Below the pieces are notes generated by a model. It did no database searches. It saw only the letters and a program-made list of their open reading frames with translations, and was not told the origin of the DNA. DNA of 50,388 nucleotides, from contig JBIJCF010000024.1 in assembly GCA_044344795.1 (NCBI GenBank), positions 1 to 50,388 of the forward strand. The letters run 5' to 3'. A program made the position numbers and the translations under genes. Every line of letters begins with the position of its first letter. Within the stretch, counting starts at the first letter, position 1. Source of the DNA: GCA-2737665 sp044344795 (GTDB lineage Bacteria; Bacteroidota; Bacteroidia; Palsa-965). Shown in pieces: positions 8,759 to 16,670 of the stretch.

Positions 8759-10054
8759 TTAGTAGTGACAACGAGCACATTCGATACCGCCCACCATAGA
8801 AACAGTGATTGGCTGCCCTTTGTACTTTTCCTTCATTTTCGCGTGTAACTCGGTGTAGTAACCATTGTCTTCCATCGCCACATTTGTTTCGCGGTGACAG
8901 TTGATACACCAGCCCATTGTTAATGGACGCTGTTGTTCAGCAACGGTCATTTCTTTCACGTTACCGTGACACGTTTCACACTCCTGCTTACCCACAACAA
9001 CGTGCTGCTGGTGGCTGAAATAAACGTGATCAGGAAGAACGTGAACTTTGTTCCAGCGAATAGGCTTCTGTGGTTTTGTATAAGCATTTGCTGCAGGATC
9101 GAATCCGACTGCTTCGTAAATCTTCGCAATCTCTTCTTTCGATCCAGGATTAGCGGTTTCGGAAATTACCTTGTGACAGTTCATACAAACATTCGCAGAT
9201 GGAATGCTCGCTGTCTTCGACTTCTCAACCGTGCTGTGACAGTATTTACAATCGATGCCATTATCACCGGCGTGTATCTTGTGGGAGAAGTTAATCGGTT
9301 GAGAAGGCTTGTAACCTTTCCATTCGCCCGGCTTTTCTTCATGCGCATACACACCAATATCTTTCAACATATACCAACCGTTCACCACCAAACCTCCCAC
9401 AAGGAACAAGGCGATGACAGCAACGGTACGTTTGTTCTCGTTCATCCACTTGCGCGCTGCATCTATGAAAGGAAGAGCAGGCTCATCAGGACGACCTTCT
9501 TTTTCGTTAACCGCATTTTTCAAGTTGATTTTCGCGAAGCGCAATACTGCGATCAATATGATCAACAACACCAACACGATGATCAACAGGAAAGTGTTGT
9601 TCACCGGCTCTTGTTTAGCTTCGTTACCCACAGGAACAACAGCACCACCCGGAGGAGGAGGAGGAGCCTCACCTTTGTCAGCGTAAGTCAAGATGGCATC
9701 AATCTCAGCATCGGATAAGCTACCGAAGTTGGTCATCACAGAGTTGTTGTACTCTTTGAAGATCTTGTTCGCATAAGCATCTCCGGATTTGATAACCTCC
9801 TGAGAATTGCGCACCCATCGGTACTTCCAGTCACCATCCGGAATTCGGCCTAATACGCCTTTCAATCCGGGACCTGTGCCCTTTTTGTCTGACGCATAGT
9901 GACAACTTGCGCAGTTAGTTTTGAAGAGTTTTTTGCCGTCTAATGCTGCCGCACCGTCTTGGGCGGAAATCGGTGAACTGAGCAATAACGAGATTGCCAG
10001 CGAGAGAAGAACGACAAAGCGTGTACTTTGAACGTTATGCCAGAGGCCTTTCAT
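8759..10054 (-). CDS. actA: ACIII subunit ActA: mono-haem plus penta-haem cytochrome c
   Basis: ActA is the multihaem cytochrome c of alternative complex III. The 431-residue protein has an N-terminal signal (cleavage probably near SAQDG, residues 30-34). A mono-haem domain follows with C48-ASC-H52, then a Pro-rich linker (APPPPPGG) and two membrane helices near 153-172 and 210-230. A five-haem domain completes it, with CxxCH sites at C269, C290, C359, C383 and C426. ActA in many organisms has only the penta-haem part; the fused extra cytochrome domain is a known Bacteroidota arrangement. It is the first gene of the ACIII-oxidase operon, with a candidate promoter upstream at 10109-10116. Confidence 0.94.
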   Translation of the reverse strand: MKGLWHNVQSTRFVVLLSLAISLLLSSPISAQDGAAALDGKKLFKTNCASCHYASDKKGTGPGLKGVLGRIPDGDWKYRWVRNSQEVIKSGDAYANKIFKEYNNSVMTNFGSLSDAEIDAILTYADKGEAPPPPPGGAVVPVGNEAKQEPVNNTFLLIIVLVLLIILIAVLRFAKINLKNAVNEKEGRPDEPALPFIDAARKWMNENKRTVAVIALFLVGGLVVNGWYMLKDIGVYAHEEKPGEWKGYKPSQPINFSHKIHAGDNGIDCKYCHSTVEKSKTASIPSANVCMNCHKVISETANPGSKEEIAKIYEAVGFDPAANAYTKPQKPIRWNKVHVLPDHVYFSHQQHVVVGKQECETCHGNVKEMTVAEQQRPLTMGWCINCHRETNVAMEDNGYYTELHAKMKEKYKGQPITVSMVGGIECARCHY

Positions 10055-10108
10055 ATAGTTTATTTTGCTTTGGCTAGACTACTGATTGCCTTACACTACA
10101 AGGCGTGG

Positions 10109-10116
10109 CAAATTTA
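10109..10116 (-). promoter_or_regulatory. Candidate -7 box upstream of the ACIII operon
   Basis: On the minus strand the bases read TAAATTTG, an exact match to the Bacteroidota -7 consensus TAnnTTTG, 54 bases before the actA ATG. No good -33 TTG was found at 18-21 bases spacing, so this is a moderate call. The surrounding 289-base gap (10055-10343) between divergent genes is otherwise AT-rich and holds no ORF I can support. Confidence 0.45.
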
Positions 10117-10331
10117 TCAGAAAGGTCAATAGTTGATTCGACCAACGGTGAAAAAATATGTGGTTTTTCTAATTTATATTGATTCTAAATTATTGCTAAT
10201 TCGACGTTACACTTTCAACTAAATCAGAGGTGAATCTTTCATCTTTGGCAATCACAATATTAGCGAAAAATAAGCCTATTTTATCGAATAAATTACCTGA
10301 TTAAGAGTACAAATCGGGCACAATTTTGGAT

Positions 10332-10339
10332 TAACTTTG
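10332..10339 (+). promoter_or_regulatory. -7 box directly before the SPOR-protein start codon
   Basis: TAACTTTG matches TAnnTTTG exactly and ends 4 bases before the GTG at 10344. Transcription from this box would begin at or next to the start codon, implying a leaderless or near-leaderless message. No clear -33 TTG at the expected spacing. Confidence 0.5.
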
Positions 10340-10343
10340 CAAT

Positions 10344-10739
10344 GTGAAGTTATTGTTGATCAACATCTTTTTTCTTCTCGGAATTTACGCTTTCGGTCAA
10401 GCGCCATCCGATTCACTGCATAAGAATACCCATGCGGATCCGAGATTAGGCGTATTGTTGGAAAAGCATACTGCAATTAACAAGGCCTTACCGGCACGCG
10501 GCTATCGCATCCAGATTTATTTCGGTAATGACAAATTAAAAGCTAAAGAAGTACGCTCGAAATACTTGACCGCATTTCCAAAATCGAAAGCGTATGAAAT
10601 TTATGAAATACCGAATTTCAAGGTTCGTGTTGGCGACTTCCGAACGCGACTTGATGCCTATCAATTTCTCAAACAGTTGAAGTTGGACTTTCCCGGAGCG
10701 TTTATTGTTCAGAGTGAAATTGAAATCGTACTTGAATAA
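10344..10739 (+). CDS. SPOR-domain protein, secreted
   Basis: A 131-residue protein with a short signal peptide (MKLLLINIFFLLGIYAFGQA, cleavage likely after FGQA). The C-terminal domain is SPOR-like (RGYRIQIYFGND ... YEIPNFKVRVGDF ... AYQFLKQLKLDFPGAFIV). SPOR domains bind denuded glycan strands of peptidoglycan at division or remodelling sites, so a periplasmic wall-associated role is likely. The start is GTG at 10344; the overlapping ATG at 10342 is out of frame and runs into a stop. The gene stands alone, ending in a bidirectional terminator shared with accC. Confidence 0.8.
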   Translation: MKLLLINIFFLLGIYAFGQAPSDSLHKNTHADPRLGVLLEKHTAINKALPARGYRIQIYFGNDKLKAKEVRSKYLTAFPKSKAYEIYEIPNFKVRVGDFRTRLDAYQFLKQLKLDFPGAFIVQSEIEIVLE

Positions 10740-10771
10740 AAAAATAGACCGCAAAAGCGGTCTATTTTTTT
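10738..10771. terminator. Bidirectional intrinsic terminator between SPOR gene and accC
   Basis: A near-perfect hairpin: an A-run then TAGACCGC, loop AAAA, then GCGGTCTA and a T-run. A-run and T-run make it work on both strands. The stop codons of both convergent genes lie within its edges. Confidence 0.9.
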
Positions 10772-12125
10772 ATTCTGATAAATCGAAATCTTCCAAAAAC
10801 TTCGTGGTATAATTTCCCTTGATAAAGTTCGGATCGCTCATTAATCGCAAATGGAAAGGGATCGTTGTTTTCACCCCTTCCACCACGAATTCGGATAACG
10901 CACGATGCATTTTTGCAATAGCCTCTTCACGTGTTTGAGCCATAGTAATAAGCTTTGCAACCATCGAATCATAATTCGGAGGAATGGTGTAACCCGCGTA
11001 AATATGAGAATCTACGCGCACTCCATGTCCGCCGGGTGTATGCAAAACGGTAATTTTCCCGGGAGATGGACGAAACCCGTTAAACGGGTCTTCAGCGTTA
11101 ATACGGCATTCGATAGCGTGTAATTGCGGGTAATAATTTTTACCGGAAATAGGAACTCCTGCTGCAATCAAAATCTGTTCACGAATCAAGTCGTAGTCGA
11201 TTACTTCTTCGGTAATCGGGTGTTCCACCTGAATACGCGTATTCATTTCCATGAAATAGAAGTTACGGTGTTTATCCACCAAAAACTCGATGGTACCAAC
11301 GCCTTCGTAATTTACCGCAGATGCAGCTTTAATAGCAGCTTCACCCATACGATCCCGCAACTCATCGGTCATGAACGGAGAAGGAGTTTCCTCCACCAAC
11401 TTTTGGTGACGACGTTGGATTGAACAATCGCGTTCGCTCAAGTGGCAAACTTTACCGTACTGATCTCCGGCAATTTGAATTTCGATGTGACGTGGTTCTT
11501 CGATGAACTTTTCCATGTACATCGCGCCATTACCAAAAGCAGCTTCTGCTTCTTTCGATGCTGACTCGAAATTTTGAATCAGTTCTTCTTCGTTCCAGTT
11601 AATGCGCATACCGCGACCACCGCCACCGGCAGTTGCTTTAATGATAACCGGATAACCAATTTCCTTTGCGGTTACTTTGGCATGTTCTAAATCCGTGAGC
11701 AAGCCTTCGCTTCCCGGTACACAAGGAACACCTGCTGCAATCATGGTTGATTTAGCTGATGCCTTATCTCCCATGGCGTCAATCTGTTCAGGAGTTGCGC
11801 CGATAAATTTGATCCCATGTTCCTGGCAAATGCGCGAAAACTTAGAGTTTTCTGACAAGAAACCATAACCCGGGTGAATTGCATCGGCGTTGGTAATTTC
11901 CGCAGCAGAGATGATGCTAGCGATATTGAGATATGAATCTTTACTTGGCGGAGGACCGATACACACTGCTTCATCAGCGAACTTCACGTGTAACGATTCC
12001 TTGTCGGCGGTAGAATATACCGCTACAGTTTTGATTCCCATTTCTCGGCAAGTACGAATGATTCGCAAGGCAATTTCTCCGCGATTGGCAACCAATATTT
12101 TCTTAAACATTTTTTCTTTAGCCAT
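10770..12125 (-). CDS. accC: Acetyl-CoA carboxylase, biotin carboxylase subunit
   Basis: AccC carboxylates the biotin on BCCP using ATP and bicarbonate, the first half of malonyl-CoA synthesis. The 451-residue length matches E. coli AccC (449). Family motifs are visible: KKILVANRGEIALRI at the N-terminus, the Gly-rich ATP lid ATAGGGGRGMR, EMNTRIQVEHPITEE, and RINAEDPFNGFRPSPG. The annotated start is ATG at 12125; a second in-frame ATG at 12110 (MFKKILVAN) fits other AccC proteins as well. It lies downstream of accB on the same strand, as in most bacteria. The 82 bases between the two genes show no terminator. Confidence 0.96.
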   Translation of the reverse strand: MAKEKMFKKILVANRGEIALRIIRTCREMGIKTVAVYSTADKESLHVKFADEAVCIGPPPSKDSYLNIASIISAAEITNADAIHPGYGFLSENSKFSRICQEHGIKFIGATPEQIDAMGDKASAKSTMIAAGVPCVPGSEGLLTDLEHAKVTAKEIGYPVIIKATAGGGGRGMRINWNEEELIQNFESASKEAEAAFGNGAMYMEKFIEEPRHIEIQIAGDQYGKVCHLSERDCSIQRRHQKLVEETPSPFMTDELRDRMGEAAIKAASAVNYEGVGTIEFLVDKHRNFYFMEMNTRIQVEHPITEEVIDYDLIREQILIAAGVPISGKNYYPQLHAIECRINAEDPFNGFRPSPGKITVLHTPGGHGVRVDSHIYAGYTIPPNYDSMVAKLITMAQTREEAIAKMHRALSEFVVEGVKTTIPFHLRLMSDPNFIKGNYTTKFLEDFDLSE

Positions 12126-12207
12126 GATGAATAGAGTCAGCTGATGTTAGCTTACGTGAATAAATCTGATTTCGGGAACACGATTACATGTTCCGCCCAA
12201 TCACTAA

Positions 12208-12699
12208 TTAAGCAGGCTCAACCAAAAACAACGGCTGATCGTATTCAACAGGAGAAGCGTCGTCCACCAGAACTTTAACGATACGACCGGCAACTTCACT
12301 TTCAATTTCGTTGAACAATTTCATTGCTTCAATGATACACACCACTTTGCCCGGCTTGATTTCGTCTCCGACCTGTGCGAATGCAGATTTATCAGGGCCT
12401 GCAGCACGATAGAAGGTTCCGATCATAGGGGACTTCACTGTGATTAACTTACTATCATCAGCAGCAGGAGTTGGTGTTGCAGCCGTTTTAACTTCAGCAG
12501 GTGCTGTATGCACAACAGGTTGAGCAACCGGAGCATGAACAACTGGCATTGCAGGTTGAATCATAACCGGAGCTTCCAACTTAGCTCCTTTACCGTTAGT
12601 TTTAATGGTAATTTTGACGTCCTTAGTTTCGAGTTCAACCTCGCTTACGCCGGACTTTGCGACGAACTTAATCAAGTCTTGAATTTCGTTCAGTTTCAT
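12208..12699 (-). CDS. accB: Biotin carboxyl carrier protein of acetyl-CoA carboxylase
   Basis: AccB carries biotin between the carboxylase and transferase halves of acetyl-CoA carboxylase. The 163-residue protein has a short N-terminal domain (MKLNEIQDLIKFVAKSG), a Pro/Ala/Val linker at about 43-80, and a biotinyl domain at about 84-163. The biotinylation motif is intact, EAMK127LFNEIESEV, where K127 is the modified lysine. The domain also keeps SPMIGTFYRAAGP. It sits 61 bases from fabH and 82 bases from accC in a fatty-acid synthesis operon. Confidence 0.96.
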   Translation of the reverse strand: MKLNEIQDLIKFVAKSGVSEVELETKDVKITIKTNGKGAKLEAPVMIQPAMPVVHAPVAQPVVHTAPAEVKTAATPTPAADDSKLITVKSPMIGTFYRAAGPDKSAFAQVGDEIKPGKVVCIIEAMKLFNEIESEVAGRIVKVLVDDASPVEYDQPLFLVEPA

Positions 12700-12759
12700 T
12701 TCGTGTTTGTTTGATCGGTTAAATTCAGATTTCGAATTTATTAAATAAAGCGTCCGAAA

Positions 12760-13758
12760 TTACTTCGGATCGTAAGCCCATTTCAGGTAAATAGCGCCCC
12801 ACGTAAATCCCCCGCCAAAAGCAGAGAAAACGATGTTATCGCCTTTGCGGAACAAGTGTTCGTAGTCGGTCATCAACAATGGAATAGTACCTGATGTTGT
12901 ATTACCGTAACGTTCAATATTCATCAAAACCTTCTCGCTGCTCAGTCCCATGCGCGATGCAGTTGCATCAATAATGCGTTTGTTGGCCTGATGTGCCAAG
13001 AGATAAGCAATGTCTTCAGATTTAAGATTGTTGCGTTCCATGATTTCCGCAGACACGTCCGCCATATTGGTAACAGCGTGTTTAAACACTGCCTGCCCTT
13101 CCTGATGAACGAAATGCATTTTTTTATCCACGGTTTCATGATTAGATGGATTACGAGATCCACCGCCTTTCATATTCAGATATTGACCACCGGAACCATC
13201 TGCTTTCAAAACAAAATCAATGATACCCACACCGCTATCATCCGGTTCTAACAACACCGCGCCGCCGCCGTCACCAAAAATCACACAGGTCGCACGGTCT
13301 TCGTAATCAATGATGGAAGACATTTTATCAGAACCTACAACGATAACTTTTTTGCAACGACCCGTTTCGATAAACTGAGCACCGGTTGATAATGCGTACA
13401 AAAATCCGGAGCAAGCAGCGGCGACATCGTAACCCCATGCATTCTTCAACCCGAGTTGATCGCAGATCAGATTAGATGTTGACGGGAAAAAATAATCCGG
13501 TGTAACTGTTCCAACAATGACCAAGTCAATATCCAATGGACTCAGGTTACGTTTCTCTAAAATTTGTCGAACCGCGTTGATTCCGATTTCAGATGTTCCG
13601 CGATCCGGTCCTTTTAAAATTCTACGTTCTTTGATTCCGGTTCTACTGATGATCCACTCATCATTGGTGTCCACCATTTTTTCCAAATCGGCATTTGACA
13701 AAACCGTTTCCGGCACCCAACCGCCAATGGCTGTAATTGCAGCTCGAACCTTGTTCAT
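12760..13758 (-). CDS. fabH: 3-oxoacyl-ACP synthase III (KASIII)
   Basis: FabH condenses acetyl-CoA (or a branched starter acyl-CoA) with malonyl-ACP to start fatty-acid synthesis. With the start at ATG 13758 (MNKVRAAITAIGGWVPE) it is 332 residues, the family length. An upstream ATG at 13857 would add 33 residues that overlap plsX and have no family counterpart, so I reject it. The catalytic triad is visible: C116 in DVAAACSGFLYAL, H256 in AHQANKR, N286 in GNTTSGT. Only one base separates its ATG from the plsX stop, so translation is probably coupled. Confidence 0.95.
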   Translation of the reverse strand: MNKVRAAITAIGGWVPETVLSNADLEKMVDTNDEWIISRTGIKERRILKGPDRGTSEIGINAVRQILEKRNLSPLDIDLVIVGTVTPDYFFPSTSNLICDQLGLKNAWGYDVAAACSGFLYALSTGAQFIETGRCKKVIVVGSDKMSSIIDYEDRATCVIFGDGGGAVLLEPDDSGVGIIDFVLKADGSGGQYLNMKGGGSRNPSNHETVDKKMHFVHQEGQAVFKHAVTNMADVSAEIMERNNLKSEDIAYLLAHQANKRIIDATASRMGLSSEKVLMNIERYGNTTSGTIPLLMTDYEHLFRKGDNIVFSAFGGGFTWGAIYLKWAYDPK

Positions 13759-13759
13759 A

Positions 13760-14695
13760 TTAAAATACTTGTTTAATTTTTTCAGGCAAGCCTGCATTAA
13801 CAACATCGCGCGATAACAACAACATGTTCTTGATGGCCTCAGGACTTGAAATTCCATGACCGATCATGACTGTTCCATTGACGCCAAGTATAGGTGTGCC
13901 TCCGTAAATTTCGTAGTTAAAACGATTGAAGTATTCGTCGTTGATGTTGCGGCGCTTGATGGCTGTGTAAAACGATTCCGCGAATTTCAGAACGACATTA
14001 CCCGTGAAACCTTCACATACGATCACATCCGCATGATCACCGAAAATATCTCGTCCTTCGACATTGCCCACGAAATTGAAATCGCGGGAATCTTTCATCA
14101 TCTGGTGCGCTGATTGCGCAACAAGATTTCCTTTCTCCGGCTCTTCACCAATGTTGAGCAATGCCACACGCGGGTTTTTAATGCCAAAGACATGTTCGGC
14201 ATACAAACGCCCTAGAATACCGAATTGGTATAACACATCAGGTTTACAATCGGCGTTACTGCCAACGTCCAACAACAAATTAAATCCACCGGATTCCTTA
14301 GGGAATGCTGTAGTAATGCAAGGTCGAATTACACCGGGAATTGCTTTAACGGTGTACATCGAGCCAACAAGCATTGCACCCGTATTACCGCAACTTGCGA
14401 ACGCATCGAGCTGTCCTTCTTTCATGAGTCGGAAGCCGGTAGCAATAGTAGAGTCCGGTTTTTGCGCCAATGCTTTCACCGGATGCTCGCCCATGCCAAT
14501 AACATCAGCCGCGTGGACAATATCCACCCGGCTGCTATCAAAGTTTGATGCAATTAACTCCTCACGGATCTGCTTTTCGTCGCCGATCAATACAATACGT
14601 ACGTCGGGCCCGATCAGATCGACGGCCATTCGAACACCGTCCAGCGGCGCTTTGGGAGCAAAGTCACCACCGAGGATATCGATACCGATTTTCAT
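13760..14695 (-). CDS. plsX: Phosphate acyltransferase PlsX
   Basis: PlsX converts acyl-ACP to acyl-phosphate, the acyl donor for PlsY in phospholipid synthesis. The 311-residue protein begins MKIGIDILGGDFAPKAPLDG, the typical PlsX opening. It keeps ASCGNTGAMLVGS, LLDVGSNADCKPDVLYQFG, LLNIGEEPEKGN and VVCEGFTGNVVLKFAES. Its place between rpmF and fabH is conserved across many bacteria. Downstream it abuts fabH with one base between. Confidence 0.96.
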   Translation of the reverse strand: MKIGIDILGGDFAPKAPLDGVRMAVDLIGPDVRIVLIGDEKQIREELIASNFDSSRVDIVHAADVIGMGEHPVKALAQKPDSTIATGFRLMKEGQLDAFASCGNTGAMLVGSMYTVKAIPGVIRPCITTAFPKESGGFNLLLDVGSNADCKPDVLYQFGILGRLYAEHVFGIKNPRVALLNIGEEPEKGNLVAQSAHQMMKDSRDFNFVGNVEGRDIFGDHADVIVCEGFTGNVVLKFAESFYTAIKRRNINDEYFNRFNYEIYGGTPILGVNGTVMIGHGISSPEAIKNMLLLSRDVVNAGLPEKIKQVF

Positions 14696-14710
14696 AAATC
14701 GATTTTCGGA

Positions 14711-14896
14711 TTAGTCTTTCTTCTCGAGAACTACTTTGCCTTTGTAGTACAAGGCACCATCATGCCAGTACGCGCGGTGCCACAAATGTGCTTCACCTGT
14801 TACTGAACAAACCGCAACGTTAGGTGCTCCGGCTTTGTAGTGCGTACGACGCTTATCGCGACGGCTTTTCGAGTGACGTTTTTTAGGATTTGGCAT
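14711..14896 (-). CDS. rpmF: 50S ribosomal protein L32
   Basis: A 61-residue basic protein beginning MPNPKKRHSKSRRDKRRTHY, the signature start of bacterial L32. The zinc-binding Cys pairs of C+ L32 are missing: only one Cys (AVCSVTGEAHLWHR) remains, so this is the zinc-free form, common in Bacteroidota. It is nested in the DUF177-rpmF-plsX-fabH order. Fifteen bases separate it from plsX and twenty from the DUF177 gene. Confidence 0.96.
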   Translation of the reverse strand: MPNPKKRHSKSRRDKRRTHYKAGAPNVAVCSVTGEAHLWHRAYWHDGALYYKGKVVLEKKD

Positions 14897-14916
14897 TGTT
14901 CTATTGTTTTAAACTA

Positions 14917-15459
14917 TCAATTCTCAAATTTAATATTCTTCAGTGCTTGCCAACGCGGATCTGTTTCTCCGTCGTCGGCAGGATTTTCATCTTGTTGGTG
15001 TTCCACTTGCTTTAGTTTTGCAATGACTTCCGGATCGCATTGCTGCCCGGATCCGGCTTCGTCGCACACTTTTCTTGCAGGCAAGCTCAACACCGTAAAC
15101 TCGTAGATGTATTGACCTATGTAAAGATCCACCGCCGATTCCGGAAGTGAAATAAGATCATCATCATCTGCGAATTCGTCCGCATGTAAGTTCACTACCA
15201 TTTTGCGTTCCCACTTCACCGGATAATGAAATTCTCCGATACAGCGGTCACATTGCAACGTCACAGCGCCCGTGGCTTTGAATTCCAAAACCAACATCTG
15301 CGGTGATTTCGTCAGGTTGAGGTGAACCAACACACTTCCATCACAAATTTCAGACTGTGGATATGACTCAAAGAACTTTTTGTCCACAGCAAATTCCAAC
15401 TGATGCGCACCATCTTTCAGACCCGAAAACTTCACTACCAAATTTCTATCACGTTCCAT
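14917..15459 (-). CDS. DUF177 (YceD-family) protein
   Basis: A 180-residue DUF177 protein, widely found just upstream of rpmF. The family is linked to 23S rRNA metabolism or processing (E. coli YceD, plant homologues). A CxxC pair, CDRC in TLQCDRCIGEFHYPVKW, is followed by an acidic patch (ADEFADDDDLISLPES). A later conserved segment reads LYIGQYIYEFTVLSLPARKVC. The C-terminus PRWQALKNIKFEN resembles the usual DPRWAALKKL ending. It is the promoter-proximal gene of the rpmF-plsX-fabH-accBC block. Confidence 0.85.
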   Translation of the reverse strand: MERDRNLVVKFSGLKDGAHQLEFAVDKKFFESYPQSEICDGSVLVHLNLTKSPQMLVLEFKATGAVTLQCDRCIGEFHYPVKWERKMVVNLHADEFADDDDLISLPESAVDLYIGQYIYEFTVLSLPARKVCDEAGSGQQCDPEVIAKLKQVEHQQDENPADDGETDPRWQALKNIKFEN

Positions 15460-15485
15460 GAAAGACGGTTTTCACAAGAGGGTGG

Positions 15486-15517
15486 CAAAACTACTCAAAA
15501 TCACTACAAATCAACAA
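15486..15517 (-). promoter_or_regulatory. Promoter of the DUF177-rpmF-plsX-fabH-acc block
   Basis: Minus-strand -7 box TAGTTTTG at 15493-15486 matches TAnnTTTG exactly. TTG candidates for the -33 element lie 18 or 21 bases further upstream (15512-15514 and 15515-15517). The start codon of the first gene is about 27 bases downstream of the box. Confidence 0.65.
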
Positions 15518-15587
15518 GGTTTTTGTAGAAATTTGAGGGAAATGGATAAAAATATTGGTTTTAGTCGGCTTTTTTTCGACCAAAAGC

Positions 15588-16658
15588 CTAATAACGCTCC
15601 CGATGTTCCTTTTGACGCGGTTGAAAAGGCAGGGGATTTGAAGCTATTTCGGCCCATTCGTTTCGTTTTCGGTAAATATCGATAGCCGTATAAATAGCCT
15701 GTCGTAAAGAACCCGCATCAGCGGTATTTTTCCCTGCGATATCGTATGCGGTACCATGATCCGGTGATGTACGCACAAAACTAAGGCCGGCCGTAAAGTT
15801 TACCCCACCTGCGAATGATAACGCCTTAAACGGCGCCAGGCCTTGGTCGTGATACATGGCCAATACGCCGTCGAAATTTTTCCAATTTCCCGAGCCGAAG
15901 AAGCCATCGGCAGGATAAGGTCCGAATGCCCAAAAATTTTCCTGACGCAATTGTTCTATTGCAGGGCTGATAATTTCCTGTTCTTCTTTACCCAATTCTC
16001 CGTTGTCACCTGCATGCGGATTTAAACCCAAAACAGCAATACGCGGTTTACGAATTCCGAAATCAGCAATTAACGACTTGTGCAACACCTGGGCTTTCGT
16101 GATAATTCGTTCTTTCGTAATTGCCGCAGCTACATCTTTTAACGGCATGTGTCCTGTAACCAAGCCAACCCGCAGATTATCCTGCATTAATATCATCAAA
16201 GAACCCGATGATCCATCTTTTTCCTGCAAATATTCCGTATGCCCTTTGAATCCCGGAGAACCCGTTGCCACTGTATGTTTATCGAGCGGTGCAGTAACAA
16301 TAGTATGAATATGCCCTGCCTTAACAGCAGCAACTGCAGCATCCAAAGCTTTCAATGCGAATGCTCCTGCTGTTCCATCTGCACTGCCGGGTTGAACATT
16401 AACCTCATCGTCAAAACAGTTGAAAAGATTAACTTTCTTACCGTTCATTTGGCTCCAATCACGCAGCACATGTGGATTGATTTCTTCTTCACCCAACACT
16501 TTACGCCAAGCATGTAATGTCTTTTGAGAAGAAAAAATTACAGGAGTACACAATTCTGTAATAAGCGGATCAGCGAGCGCTTTCATGACCACTTCAGGCC
16601 CAATACCGTTATGATCACCTTGAGTTATTCCGACAATAATCTTATCCTGTTCCGACAT
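15588..16658 (-). CDS. pdxA: 4-hydroxythreonine-4-phosphate dehydrogenase
   Basis: PdxA oxidises 4-phosphohydroxy-L-threonine in the DXP-dependent branch of pyridoxal phosphate synthesis; it is a metal- and NAD-dependent soluble enzyme. The 356-residue protein keeps the opening GITQGDHNGIGPE, with His where many PdxA proteins have Pro. Three metal-ligand histidines fall in their expected motifs: H170 (VTGHMPL), H215 (GLNPHAGDNG) and H270 (MYHDQGLAPFK). The substrate segment GFKGHTEYL is also present. The ATG is 12 bases after the stop of the preceding secreted protein gene. dxs near the right end supplies the DXP that this pathway needs. Confidence 0.95.
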   Translation of the reverse strand: MSEQDKIIVGITQGDHNGIGPEVVMKALADPLITELCTPVIFSSQKTLHAWRKVLGEEEINPHVLRDWSQMNGKKVNLFNCFDDEVNVQPGSADGTAGAFALKALDAAVAAVKAGHIHTIVTAPLDKHTVATGSPGFKGHTEYLQEKDGSSGSLMILMQDNLRVGLVTGHMPLKDVAAAITKERIITKAQVLHKSLIADFGIRKPRIAVLGLNPHAGDNGELGKEEQEIISPAIEQLRQENFWAFGPYPADGFFGSGNWKNFDGVLAMYHDQGLAPFKALSFAGGVNFTAGLSFVRTSPDHGTAYDIAGKNTADAGSLRQAIYTAIDIYRKRNEWAEIASNPLPFQPRQKEHRERY

Positions 16659-16670
16659 AATAACTTTTCT

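Noticed and set aside
8933..9718. A 261-codon plus-strand frame opposite actA
   Set aside because: actA carries six CxxCH motifs and membrane helices on the other strand; this frame shows none and is rich in Arg and Phe as shadows are.
13759..13857. FabH start 33 codons upstream
   Set aside because: The extra residues overlap plsX coding sequence and do not resemble FabH; ATG 13758 fits the family start and is one base from the plsX stop.
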